From Monocercomonoides exilis (Eukaryota; Preaxostyla; Oxymonadida; Polymastigidae), in NCBI GenBank assembly GCA_001643675.2, contig LSRY02000031.1, positions 1,085,001-1,149,000 of the forward strand: a stretch of DNA of 64,000 nt. Direction: 5' to 3'. The notes under the pieces were generated by a model. That model had not been told where the DNA came from and did no database searches. It was given only the letters and a program-made list of their open reading frames with translations. The translations under genes were made by a program, and so were the position numbers. Of this stretch, positions 11,721-22,427 are shown piece after piece; positions within the stretch are counted from its first letter, which is position 1, and each line of letters begins with the position of its first letter.

Positions 11721-12944
11721 TTATTACTTATGACACAAAACAAAACCACTTTGCACTGGAAAACAATAATTTCCAAACGAAAAACCTGTTCAAAAAGAGA
11801 TTACTCAAGTTTCTCATTTGTTGATATATCTTCATTCGCCTTCATTCCTCATTCGATACTAAGTGTTTGATATACTTGAAACAGTTCAACAATCGAACTT
11901 AATCACGAAATATTAAACGATTCAACTTAAAATACAAAAATGACAATCTATTATAAACCACACCTCATATTAAAAACAATCAAAAATGTAATTAAACAAA
12001 AAATTTGAGAAAAAAAAATATGCAATAAATATATTTCTCAACATTTGTTTTTTTGTCAGACGATTTAAAACTTTTGGGATGAATCAAAATGCGAATAATG
12101 ATTTAAAGATTTTTAAAATAAAAAGTGAAATGAAAAATTGATTTCAGACAACTCGTCAAGTCACTTAGAAAAACCGAATTCGAGGAATTTTCCAAAGATC
12201 AAATAATTGTAAGTCAAGGATTGTATTATTCACCAAAATAACGTTGCGAACAATTCAAATACAAAAATAAATCTGAAATAAAAACGAACCTCAATTACAG
12301 TTAAAGTAACACAAAGAGAAAATCCGGTTTCTTTAACTTTTTAAACACTAATTACAAACAAATTATGGATGGTTAGGCCATCATCAAAAATTAATAAACA
12401 AAACAAAACAAAACAAAACAAAACAAAACAAAACAAAACAAAATTAAATTAAATTAAATTAAATTAAATTAAATTAAATTAAATTAAATTAAATTAAATT
12501 AAATTAAATAAAAATAAAAATAAAAATAAAAATTAAAATAAAAATACAAATAAAAATCAGAATAAATAAATGAATAAATAAATAGCTTTATAACTCCTCT
12601 GTGCAGTTTGTTGTTTCTCTTTAACAAATAAAAAATTAATCTCAACAACTAAACATATATCGCAAAATATAAGGAAAATAACGAAATTAATGAAGATAAT
12701 AATTTCAATGAACGTGCATTATTAATGATCTGAATTTCAAAACTATATTTAAAAGCAAAAATATTTCTATGCTAATACAAACTTTTCTTCAAAAAATGCA
12801 CAAAAAGAAACGTAATCAATGTCTGAATTTTCATAGATCATGACTTGTGACTTCCATATGGCTTAATGACAATACCTTATCAATAACATCAGTAACAGAA
12901 ATAATTGCTCGTTCATAAAAAAAACTAAATATCAAGAATTCCCG
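11721..12944. other. Intergenic, with pentanucleotide satellite arrays
   Basis: No gene is supported. A compound microsatellite lies at about 12396-12540: (AAAAC)n passes into (AAATT)n at about 12441 and then into (AAAAT)n at about 12507. The flanks are A+T rich. Confidence 0.7.
12396..12540. repeat. Compound pentanucleotide microsatellite AAAAC / AAATT / AAAAT
   Basis: Three successive 5-bp arrays with the same period and single-base differences between units, suggesting stepwise mutation of one slipping array. Confidence 0.9.
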
Positions 12945-15900
12945 TTATAATGAGTATCCAACTATGTCTTGTGTCACATCATCACTTTCCATCTGGATCT
13001 TCTTTCTCTCATCGTCCAGAAGAGGATCTCTGCTCATACGACATTTAAAGCTCGATGCCTTCCACTTCTTTTTGCAGCAGCCACAGAACAATTTCCCGCT
13101 GAATATGAATTCCACCACCGGAATCAGCTTCCCAATGTAATTCAAATACACAAAAGTTCCTCCCAATGCAGTGATCAGTCCAACAGCCGACGTCTTAAAC
13201 GACCTCGTCGTCACAACCACCGTCTGCGACAGCTCCACAAGCACATCCACACCCACACTCAGCGCAAGGCTTAATCCGCTGTTCTTCACTTGAGAGCCTG
13301 GCTTGATTGAAATCCTGCTCGCTTCGTGCCCCATCTGCACAATGTGCTTCCACTTGTTCTCCTCATACTTGCTAACCATCAGCTCAGCAACAACCTGCGT
13401 TTGCTCTCCGCCTTTGAAAATATGTGACGGATCCCCATCAAAATGACTTTCTGCTTGCGACTGGTACGAGGAGTCAATGAAGAAGTACCCTTTCTGCTGT
13501 GTTATTCCAGAATCAACTGAAATGAACCCATCGATCCCATAAAAGAACGCATCTTTCTCTTTCGAATAGAACGACAGAAGTTTTGCTCTTCTTTCAATCG
13601 TATCAATGCTTATGTTTTCTCCTGAAAGTCGAATTGAGCAGTCTGTTGTTGATGCGAATAATTTGTTTGGAGACGGAGATTGACTGCATCTTGGCTCGAT
13701 AACAACCGGCTCAGTGGGATAAATATCTGAAAAGTTTCATTTTTGAAACAACAATCAAAGCAGATTATGAAACAAGAAATATAAAAACAAGAAATTTTTC
13801 AGAGATAAACTTTAATTTTTTTGTAAAAAAAATATTACCGCAAACTTAGTGGATCATATGACGTTTTTCCAATCCCAAGAAGTGGAGAGCATTCGCCTTG
13901 TGCTTCAGCATGTTTGTCTTTCACATCCTTCACGCATTCCCCTGAATAATCTCTCAACCGAATTATGAACTCCATCTTTTTGTTGGTGAATTTATCCAGC
14001 GTAATGTTCTGGATTTTTGAGTCAACATAAATCCGATTCTCAAGCGTGTTGATCAAAAAGAATAGCACAATCACTGCTGAAGCTGCACCAACCACAAAGC
14101 AAATGCCAATAATCGAAACACATCCGCCATAACTCGTTTTCTTTACGGTCTTTATTGCTTTGTGTGTCTTTTCATCCAGGACATCCTTGTAAGTATTTGA
14201 GTATTGATCCAGTTTGTACAGTTTGTCTCGTGTTGGCAGGCAAAAGCACACAACAGCCACAATCAAGCCAAGAATCAGTGACACACCATAAAACAACACT
14301 GTGAACATTGTTTCTTTGTTCGAATTAGGATCATACGATTTTGGCTGCTCTGTGCACTCAAACGGCTTTCTCTGCAAAGTGTTGTTGTTTGCAGCTGACC
14401 CAACAATACAGCTGCTGTTTGATTCACAATATGTGCAATTATAATGGTGAATTTCTGACATGAATGTCCCTTCTTTACAAGGAACACATGAATAAATCGA
14501 TGTTCCAGATCCCCATGAATCTGAGCCAATTGGGCATTTTTCGCATTCTGTTTGGTTCAAGTGCGAAGAATATGCTGCATTAGCACAAAGAACACATTTA
14601 TTTGTTTCATTGTTAAAATATGATCCTGGAGCGCAGCCAGAAAGGTGACTCTTCAATTTTATTCTTGTAAGCTTGTTTGTGGCAATCGGAAGTGGGGTCA
14701 TTCTATCACTCACTGCATAGCCGCCGAGACAATAAAGTGAATCGAGCATGAAAATGCAGCTGCCATGCACTATAGGGAAATCCATTTCCTCTCTATCTTC
14801 GTCATATTTGTGCGTGGCAAGTTTGATTTCTCCGTATTCATCGAATGTGAATATGGATAAGAATGATTTCTTTGCAACGCCAGATTCCTCTCCTCCAACA
14901 ACAAATACTATTTCTCCATCGCCAACAACAACTACAGAGCTACCAATAGGGAATTTAGGACCCTTCAAATTAAGCCATCCTCCATAAGAAGCAGAAACCT
15001 CGAGCGGATGTGCAAAGCAACCTTCAATTGGCCTTTCTTTTTCATCTCCTCCGCAAACAAATAAATGTGGAATTGGCTTTTGATCGTCTCCTTTAACTTT
15101 TTCATTCAAAGCTTTCAATTTTTCCATTTCATACTTCGTATGTTGGCTTTTGCTTTTTTTATGATTAGTTAAGTGCTCTCTTAGAATAATGCTTTTCACA
15201 AATATTGTTGGCCTCTGAGCTGCAGTGTCCATTTCCATAACTTTGAGCCATTCTGATGTTGCAAAATTGAATGCCCATATGTCTTTCTGCAGAATTTTGT
15301 TCATATCGCAACCTCCAGCAATGTACAACACCGATTCATATATTGTCGCACCAGAACGGCACATTTTCGGTGGTTTGAAATCATTTTTCACTCTGATTTT
15401 TTGCCAAGAATGTGAAACGTCATTGTATTCAAAAAGGTCATTGCTCATTGTTGCAAAATCTCCGTCGTTATCATAAGTCGCTCCGCCAAATACGAAAATT
15501 CTTCCACTCAACACAGCAACTGCAGCTTCTGCAACAAAAGGAACCTCTTCAGAACAATATTGAAAATCCATTGGTTCTATCCATTTCCCATAATCTGGCT
15601 CAAATAATCTGTTAATTGCCATCATTTTCTTTTGTTCGGGGTTGTATCCTCCCACAACAGCTATTGTTCCGCTCAATTCAGCAAGACGATGTTTTGTTAC
15701 AGGAAGCGAAGAATCATAAGTTTTGCCTGATAATCCAAATACATTGTTTCTCTTATTATTCAGAGAAAAAGTAAAGGTTTCCGATTTATTGGTCAAAAAT
15801 GATTTGATAGCTTTTTGACTTTTTGAGCCTGACCAATCTTCTTTTGATATGAAATTAATGTCATTTATTGCATAATCTCCGTCTTTTCCACCAAACGCAT

Positions 15901-16870
15901 ACAAGGTTCCTTCTTCGTCCATCGTGCAAGATGTTCCCATTTTACCGAATCTCCGATAAAATGAAAAACCATTCAGCGTTACATTTTTAACGTTAGGGTT
16001 GATCCCAGCAGCAGTCAGATTCAAAACAAATAAGACATCTAATGGCACTGTATTTGTTCCTTCCTTTCCGCACCATATAAATCCAAAACATTCTGTTTCC
16101 GAACTGTAACTTGTAAATCCAGATCGAAAAATAGCTCCGCTAAAAGGATAATTAGTAATTATTTCAATTAACTGGCAATCATCTGGATTTGACAGTTTTA
16201 TCCTGTAAACATTTGGCTTGTCATCAATATTATTTGTCAGACCCCCAAAAATAAACAAATAATCTTTGAACACGCATGCGCCCCCATCACGAAGCGGTGG
16301 TGGATTTTTTGTTGGATCATTTTCGCGCAAGCAATGCCACAAAAATGTCTGTTTGTCCAGTTCCCACAAATCATTCAAAAGTCCGTGAGATCCTTGCCCA
16401 CCAAAAATATAAACGCGAGACGACGTTTCCACCGTGCAGGGGGCATATCGTTCGCATGGAATACTGCCTGATGGAGGAACAATTTTCCAAGAAATACGCT
16501 CAAAATCATATGAAAGCAACTCGTCAGATAGCCCACGATTACTAAGGCCTCCCCAAATATACATAGCACCGCCAACGCAAAATGATACGCACATGTACCG
16601 ATCGGGAAGAACATCAAGATTTGTTGTCGGAGCAATATTGCACAAATTCCGGTTCAAATCATAAAAATATGCATCTTTAATGACATTTCCATCAATATCC
16701 CTTCCACCGCCGATAAACAGTCCTTTTCTTTTCGTATTGTTGATGAAATGGAAGAATGATCCTTCACGAGGACAAGGCGGAGAGCCAATATTTGGCACAC
16801 TTTCAACTGCTTCCACCAAATCCATATCTTCAGAAAAAACGATTTGCATGCAACACAAAATTATAAGCAT
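12945..16870 (-). CDS. Large kelch-repeat type membrane protein (two exons), paralogue of the 4.1-8.4 kb gene
   Basis: Exons 16870-13846 and 13726-12945 encode about 1268 residues. The intron (13845-13727, 119 bp) starts GTTTGC and ends CAG, at the same protein position as in the plus-strand paralogue. A signal peptide (residues 1-13) is followed by kelch blades with F-x-GG/W-GG strands (for example F-I-G-G-G, W-G-G-L, F-G-G-Q-G) to about residue 740. A GCC2/GCC3-like cysteine cluster follows at about 750-835 (C-A-P-G-S-Y ... C-x-x-C). Two membrane helices lie at about 865-890 and 930-955, and the C-terminal exon has a third hydrophobic segment and a CGCCKKK cluster. The two genes face opposite ways. 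Codon use here is somewhat more G+C rich than in the plus-strand copy. A cell-surface role is inferred from architecture only. Confidence 0.85.
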
Positions 16871-17824
16871 AACAATGTGATAAATTGATAACTTCGAATC
16901 TTCCCTGTAGTTACAAAAAAAGCCGACTTCTGAAACAATAAATTTAATAATGGGCAGATTCTCGAAAAAGGAGAATGTTTATCAAACGAGTTAAAATTGA
17001 TAAAAGCTCTTTATTAAACTAAAAAGAGGTTTAGAAAAATTTAAAACATAATTTTTATTGATGAACTTAAAATTTTCACTCCAATTATATCAGAAAGAAT
17101 AATATTTTTAATAAGTTTTTCGAGTTAGATATGTCAAAGTGCCTTTTCAGAATATTTGTTGGGCCAATGAGAAACGAAGTCCTATTTTTCGATCTGCTGG
17201 CCCTTTTAAAAAAAGAAAGAAAGAAGAGAATAATATTTTTGTTTTTATTTTGGATACAACACCACTTCCATCATCATATTATTATTATTATTGTTTGATT
17301 CTAATTATTATGAAAAAAAGAAAACAACTCACTATCATTCAATCGTTCAATCTATTGTTATGCATGCAAATTTATAAAACTGCAAAATGGGTGATTTTTT
17401 ATGGGATCATTAAATTCGACTCTTCAAATGTGACAGATTGAATTGGAGAAAAAAACAATTTATTTTAATAAAAATATTTGGGTGATAATTTTTGAAATCA
17501 TATATTTTTTCGGGGTGTTGATTTTACAAAGACAGTCAGTTTTTTGAAAGACAATTATTTTTTCAAAAGAAAAGAAGCTTAATGATTGTTTCTAATAACT
17601 AATGGTTATTCCGAATCAAAGATTTAAATGTATTCAATAAGCCTTTTCACTTTTCAAAGTTTATTTTTTGATATTCAAGAAATATTTTTGCACCGAAATT
17701 TTTCAATGAAAAAATATGATTTCAAAAATAATCACCCATTTATAATAATAATATATGGGTATTTTTCTTTGAAAAGTTACATGGTTTTAATGTTGTCCCT
17801 TAAAAAAAATGATCATAAATTCTG
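16871..17824. other. Intergenic, nothing recognised
   Basis: A+T-rich sequence upstream of the minus-strand kelch gene and up to the left terminal repeat of the DIRS element. Only short chance frames are present. The last 200 bp before the element may contain the promoter region of neither neighbour. Confidence 0.5.
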
Positions 17825-17899
17825 TGAGGAAAAACCTATCTACAACACCTCTTTATTTATGGAGTGAGCTCCTTTATTAAGGGCTCAGTCGATCACAAA
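17825..17899 (+). repeat. DIRS left inverted terminal repeat
   Basis: Matches the reverse complement of 22326-22400 almost perfectly, from CTACAACACCTCTTTATTTA through GGGCTCAGTCGATCACAAA. The outermost bases (GTGAGGAAAAACCTAT) are unique to this end and recur inverted in the internal complementary region. Confidence 0.92.
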
Positions 17900-18177
17900 G
17901 TGATGTGAAAATAGATGAAGTGCAAAAGACTCGAAAAAAAAAACGTGAAAGGTTCTTTGCGCTGACATCCATTGGCCAGCGTCAAGGTGTTGCAAAGGAT
18001 TTTAGCATGATTACTGCTATGGCAATGGAAAATTGTTCTATAAAAGAAATAAATGAACTACGTTGAATTAACTTTTGGCTTGTAGCGCTGTTGCGTAACT
18101 GGCTGAAAGTCTCTGTTTATCCCCGATAAATCAAGGGACTGACCAAAGGGCGGGAAGAGCGCAGCTCTGGGGGGGAA

Positions 18178-18280
18178 AAAAGAGGTGTTGTAGATAGGTT
18201 TTTCTCACCGAATTAAAGTGCGCAGCACATTAATTCTTAAGAAAAACCGTAATCTACAACACATCTTTATTTATGGAGTG
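18178..18280 (-). repeat. DIRS internal complementary region
   Basis: The first part complements the outer left end (GTTGTAGATAGGTTTTTC). The second part, from about 18211, complements the outer right end (AATTAAAGTGCGCAGCACAT through ATTTATGGAGTG). The junction near 18210 therefore records the joined ends expected of a circular intermediate. One single-base indel separates it from the left end. Confidence 0.9.
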
Positions 18281-18499
18281 TTCTTAATTGGGCAGCTCCT
18301 TGTATTCTTCTGAAGTTGCAATATCAAATGAATTCAAAGATGAAGTTTATCTATTCTCTTTACCCTGCTCTGATTGTTTTCCTTCAGTAACATCTTCCCC
18401 TTCTGGCTCTTCCACTCTTGAGGGGAAGAGCGTCGCTTGATTGACTGTTTCGCCTGAAGGATGTGTTTGAATGGCCACAATTTCATCTATTGGAGAAGC

Positions 18500-21400
18500 C
18501 TAGGCTTCAGCTGAAATATCTGAAGACTGTTCAAATTGTTTTCCGAAAGTGATGGTAGTTGTTTGTTGCATTGTTCCGATTGAAATGTTCTTTGATTGCA
18601 GTCGTTGGACCTTCTCCTTCCTAAAGTTCTCGTCCGAAAGTTGTAATTCAGGGCTCTGAGGGAGAAGCATATGAGCCATTTGACTTGCCAGGTTCGTTTT
18701 GAAGTAGGATTTTAACGGTGTGTGTGCTGTTGTGGACAATCGCGCAAATCTTGCCACGCAGGTCTCAGGAATACCTTCTGTTGACAATTTCGAGATAGTT
18801 GCATGTTTAATGGTGTACGGGCGAAATTCTTCTGGAACTCCTGCCCTCATCATCCCAAACTTTGCCAATTTGCGAATCCCACTGGGAGTCAAAGGAGTGT
18901 GAGTTGTCTTGTTGAGCAGAAATGTGTCTCTTTTTTCGTAAGTTGTTCTCACCCGATCCCACAGACAACGAATCGCTCTGGCAGGACAAATGCGGATGTG
19001 TTCTTCCTGTAAGAAAGGAACAGTGATGAATTCTCTTGAGCGGGATGTCTTCAGTCTCGTTGAAAGATGGATTGCTTCTGTTTCCCAAATAGATTCAGAC
19101 ATGGATATTCGAGCGAGCTCACAGAATCGACATGCTGAAAACAACATAATTAATAGTATACATTTAACCGTGAGATCTAAAAACGGGAGTTGTTCATTAT
19201 TCAGTTCCCGGGAGTAAAAACCTGTGATAATGTCTGGACTCCACATGCTTGTGTATGGTTTCTTATGGGATTGAGAGAACGAAAAGGATCTGAATATTGT
19301 GTGGATAAGCGGGATATCGCCTATCTCCCTGCCATAAACTGTGCGAGAGAATAAAGAGATCGCTGACCGCATTGCGCATAATGAAGAATATGGAGTTCCT
19401 CTATCCTTCAAGGATAGAAAACAGACTGCGCATTTCTTTATCCACTCATCGAAACAACCCGGTATTTCACCCAATTGATTAGACTTCCACTCGATATGGA
19501 AATGAGCAAAACAGTTAATGTATTGATTCCACGTTACCTTGGATATGCTTTCCTCTGTAATCTTTCTGATCTTGTCAGGGACACCGCAGGCTCGAAGTCC
19601 TTCACTCCACCATCTCTCACCAACTCGTGCTACCATCCTATCCTTGCAGCCATACACGCCCCTGGAGGAAGTGCGGCTCCCAACTTCAACATTCCCGGTC
19701 CGGGGGAAAGGACGTCTCGAGAGCATTTCCAGATGAAGGAGCGAGTCATCAGTCTCGAAAGAAGGTTGCTCCAAATCTGATTCTTCCAAGCCGGAAGAAG
19801 AAAGATCGCTTTCGCTTTTTCCGATTCTGCTTTCCGAAGACATGGAAGAATCAGTGGAATAGGGGGATGAATGAGAAGAATTCCTTTTCCCCAATTTGGA
19901 TGAAGGCCGTCCTGTGCTAGCCTGCTTCCTGGCCCATACCAAATCTCCTTCTTTTTGTTTGTGGCGTTTGCGAAAGCGTCTATCTCTGTTTGAGCTCCAA
20001 GAAGAGTCTCTGCTTGTTGAAGACGATGAGTCAGGATCGAGTAATCTCCTGCGATTGCCAACCTTGACAATGCGTCTGCTGCCGTATTCTTCTCCCCTGG
20101 GATGTGTAACGCTGTGACTGTGAGGTTCATTGCTTGACATAACGATCGTATTTTCCTGAGGAGTGGAAGGAGATTCCGGCAAGCATTCCATCTGTTGACG
20201 TTGAAGACAACACATGTGTTGTCCGATCTGAGAAGAAATTTGCTCACGTGATTTTTCAGAATCAATAAGGAAAATCTGTTGAGTGCCAATAAAACAGCCA
20301 GGAGTTCCTTGAAGTTTGAGGTTTGGAGTTGATCTTTCATTGAAAATTGACTGGAAAAATGATATGTTTCTCCTCCAACTGATAGTGTGGCTCCGCAAGC
20401 GTGGGGCGAAGCGTCTGTCGTAAGGACTGCGTCTGGAGGAGAGAATCCCATTAGGGGTCTGGAAAATCGGGCACTCAGCCTTTTTATCCAAACCTCCATT
20501 TCCCTCTTTATACTGTAGTTTAGACGAAAGGAACTGTCCCATCCATCTTTTCGAACTTGCCTGTTGAGGATTTTGAAAAATTCGTCCATGTACATTGAGG
20601 CGTCCTTGTACACAAAGCGAATGACGCTTAGCTGCCCTATAAACGAGGCCAGATCTCTTGTCTTGACAGTCTTTAACTTTCTCAATCTCTTCATCCATTT
20701 TATACAATCCTTCTTCAGCTCCCTGCGTCGCTGTTGCTCCAATGATACAGTCATATTGCTTGTATCCCATGTCCATCCGAGGTAGTTGAAGACCTTCTTG
20801 GGAGCTATCTCGCTTTTCTCCCTGTTGATGATCATCCCGAGCTGTTGAAGCCACTCGACTATTTCTTGAGTTGCTTGCGTGAGTGCTTCCTTGTTCTCGT
20901 GAAGCAGTAGGATATCGTCGACGTATGAAACGCATCTTATGCTCCATCTCCTTCGGATTTCCTTCGTAACCTTTCTCATTAATTTTGTGAAAATTCGCGG
21001 TGCATCCTTTAGCCCAAATGGCATGCCTTTGAATCCGTAGTATTTTCCTTCGAATGTGAAAGCCAAATATGGTGTGAATGTCTTGTGAATTGGGATTAGA
21101 AAGTACGCCTGTGATAAGTCGAGGGAAGTGGCGTAGTCGTCTTAGAGGAGCAGTTTCTCCACTGTTCGCTGATCTTCCATTTTGAAGTGAATATCTTTCA
21201 GGGCAGCATTCAGGGGCCGGCAGTCGAGTATTTGTCTGTAGCTTCCGTTCTTCTTCTCTATAAAGAACACATTGCTTAAGCAGCGGACCTCCTCTCTTCT
21301 TAACTCTCGTAAAATGTCTGTTTTTAAGCCTTCCGCAATCCATTCCGCACATGCCCTCCTCTCTTTCGGACCGCCTATAAAGCCTTTGCCCATGTCTTTC

Positions 21401-21520
21401 TCTCGTATCAGCCTGTCTCTTGCTTTCTTCCCCTTCCATACCGGGAGAACTCCGTTCGCTACACAATTGGAGACACCGATCTTCTTCCACTCTTTGGCAA
21501 AGGCTTGTGTCCTGCCCCAT
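18500..21520 (-). CDS. DIRS tyrosine recombinase (long open frame)
   Basis: The frame is open for 1006 codons. Only the last 340 or so (about 19530-18500) look like recombinase. Conserved points are Arg in the F-S-A-C-R-F-C-E-L segment, His in Y-T-I-K-H-A-T, a further Arg in A-R-F-A-R-L-S-T-T-A, and the nucleophile Tyr in T-P-L-K-S-Y-F-K. These match the R-H-R-Y set of DIRS-family recombinases that integrate circular cDNA. The N-terminal 600 or so codons lie antiphase over the RT/RNase H frame; extensive overlap of RT and recombinase frames is known for DIRS-1, but here that part is R/S-rich and probably not functional, so the true start is likely near 19700. The frame itself is intact. Confidence 0.85.
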   Translation of the reverse strand: MGQDTSLCQRVEEDRCLQLCSERSSPGMEGEESKRQADTRERHGQRLYRRSEREEGMCGMDCGRLKNRHFTRVKKRGGPLLKQCVLYREEERKLQTNTRLPAPECCPERYSLQNGRSANSGETAPLRRLRHFPRLITGVLSNPNSQDIHTIFGFHIRRKILRIQRHAIWAKGCTANFHKINEKGYEGNPKEMEHKMRFIRRRYPTASREQGSTHASNSRNSRVASTARDDHQQGEKRDSSQEGLQLPRMDMGYKQYDCIIGATATQGAEEGLYKMDEEIEKVKDCQDKRSGLVYRAAKRHSLCVQGRLNVHGRIFQNPQQASSKRWMGQFLSSKLQYKEGNGGLDKKAECPIFQTPNGILSSRRSPYDRRFAPRLRSHTISWRRNISFFQSIFNERSTPNLKLQGTPGCFIGTQQIFLIDSEKSREQISSQIGQHMCCLQRQQMECLPESPSTPQENTIVMSSNEPHSHSVTHPRGEEYGSRRIVKVGNRRRLLDPDSSSSTSRDSSWSSNRDRRFRKRHKQKEGDLVWARKQASTGRPSSKLGKRNSSHSSPYSTDSSMSSESRIGKSESDLSSSGLEESDLEQPSFETDDSLLHLEMLSRRPFPRTGNVEVGSRTSSRGVYGCKDRMVARVGERWWSEGLRACGVPDKIRKITEESISKVTWNQYINCFAHFHIEWKSNQLGEIPGCFDEWIKKCAVCFLSLKDRGTPYSSLCAMRSAISLFSRTVYGREIGDIPLIHTIFRSFSFSQSHKKPYTSMWSPDIITGFYSRELNNEQLPFLDLTVKCILLIMLFSACRFCELARISMSESIWETEAIHLSTRLKTSRSREFITVPFLQEEHIRICPARAIRCLWDRVRTTYEKRDTFLLNKTTHTPLTPSGIRKLAKFGMMRAGVPEEFRPYTIKHATISKLSTEGIPETCVARFARLSTTAHTPLKSYFKTNLASQMAHMLLPQSPELQLSDENFRKEKVQRLQSKNISIGTMQQTTTITFGKQFEQSSDISAEA

Positions 21521-22317
21521 ATTTTCTCCGAAAAAAAATGTTTGCGCTGCTCTTCAAATCCAGTTTTCTTAGTGCTGAAATTTTGTGCTCTTTGTCTCCT
21601 GGGCCGTTGCGCCAGTCTCCCTTGACGTGCTGATTGGAGTTTAGACGAGTTGGCTTGTAATATTGGCTTTATACGTTCAAGCTGTTCCGGTGTGAGAAGA
21701 GGATCAACAGCATCTTCCTTTAGTGATCTCGCTGCAGCGAATCCGTACTTTGCCTGTATGCGCATATGCCTTGCTGCCTGAAGTGCTGCAGTGATGAACA
21801 TTATTGATTCTTCCAAATGTTCGGAGGGTTCGCCCACTGCGTTGTGAGCTGCCAACAGTGTGGCTTTAAGTGCGGGGATCAAGAACATTTCAACGTTATA
21901 AGCTCCTTCATCAAGGGCGTCTGAAATCCAACTGCGCGAGCGTGAATGTGGGTGTGTAGAAGATGGAATGAAAGGTGAGGCTGAAATTGGCTCGTATTCC
22001 CTCATTGTTTGCTCCAGATCTCCTTGGTTTAAATGGTAGTTAAAAACTGAGGATACACATCTATCCCCGAAGATCTCTGAAATAGCCTGTTGAAGCGGCT
22101 GAGTGGATCCTTCTGACGGGATAGCATCCATAGCGTTCGATGCTGAAGAGGAGGATGAGGACGAAGAAGATGTCGATGCAAACGTCGCGGAGTGTAGCTC
22201 TCCTGTACTCATCGTTGGTGCGGAGATGGGGTATGCCATGCCCATGCCGCCTGTTGGTCCGCTTTGCGGAAACATCCCGCTTAGTCCCGACGCAGGTCCT
22301 TCCAACGAAGTTGACAT
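19630..22317 (-). pseudogene. DIRS gag-RT-RNase H polyprotein, one nonsense codon
   Basis: A single frame runs from the ATG at 22317 to the stop at 19630, broken only by TAA at 21144-21142. The first 250 or so residues are Ser-rich and gag-like. RT begins near residue 330 (F-F-I-E-K-K-N-G-S-Y-R-Q, then D-C-R-P-L-N). The stop falls just before the first catalytic Asp motif (S-L-D-L-S-Q-A-Y), and the YVDD box follows near 20925. RNase H shows T-D-A-S-P, the N-F-K-E-L-L-A-V helix, S-D-N and A-A-D-A-L-S-R. The last roughly 120 residues include an H-P-P-I-P-L-I-L segment resembling the NPP[FY] region of the methylase-like domain of some DIRS elements, but the Asn is absent. Fusion of gag with RT in one frame is a variation on the usual separate ORFs. 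Confidence 0.88.
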
Positions 22318-22325
22318 TTTCTAAT

Positions 22326-22427
22326 TTTGTGATCGACTGAGCCCTTAATAAAGGAGCTCACTCCATAAATAAAGAGGTGTTGTAGATTACGGTTTTTCTT
22401 AAGAATTAATGTGCTGCGCACTTTAAT
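22326..22427 (-). repeat. DIRS right inverted terminal repeat
   Basis: The inner 75 bp complement the left repeat. The outer part (TTACGGTTTTTCTTAAGAAT through GCACTTTAATT) appears again only in the internal complementary region. The gag start codon lies 9 bp inside its inner edge, so this repeat probably holds the element's promoter. Confidence 0.9.

Larger units (their letters stand above)
17825..22427 (-). mobile_element. DIRS-like tyrosine-recombinase retrotransposon, near complete
   Basis: The roughly 4.6-kb element has the hallmark DIRS layout. Inverted terminal repeats lie at 17825-17899 and 22326-22427; the right one is longer on its outer side. An internal complementary region at 18178-18280 joins the complements of the two outer ends. 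The minus strand encodes gag, reverse transcriptase, RNase H, a C-terminal region after RNase H, and then a tyrosine recombinase. DIRS elements are known to replicate through a circular intermediate that the recombinase integrates, leaving no target duplication; none is seen here. The composition is distinctly less A+T rich than the flanks, consistent with a mobile origin. One nonsense codon (TAA at 21144-21142) is the only clear lesion. Confidence 0.93.

Noticed and set aside
12360-12540. CRISPR-like or telomeric repeat.
   Set aside because: Simple 5-bp tandem arrays with no spacers; the units do not resemble a telomere repeat such as TTAGGG.
13838-13845. GTAATA as the donor of the minus-strand kelch intron.
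   Set aside because: It leaves the wrong phase for the downstream exon, whereas the GTTTGC site seven bases earlier keeps frame and matches the paralogue's intron exactly.
17825-22427. Classification of the retroelement as an LTR (Gypsy/Copia) element.
   Set aside because: The terminal repeats are inverted rather than direct, an internal complementary region is present, and the integrating enzyme is a tyrosine recombinase, not a DDE integrase. No protease is seen.
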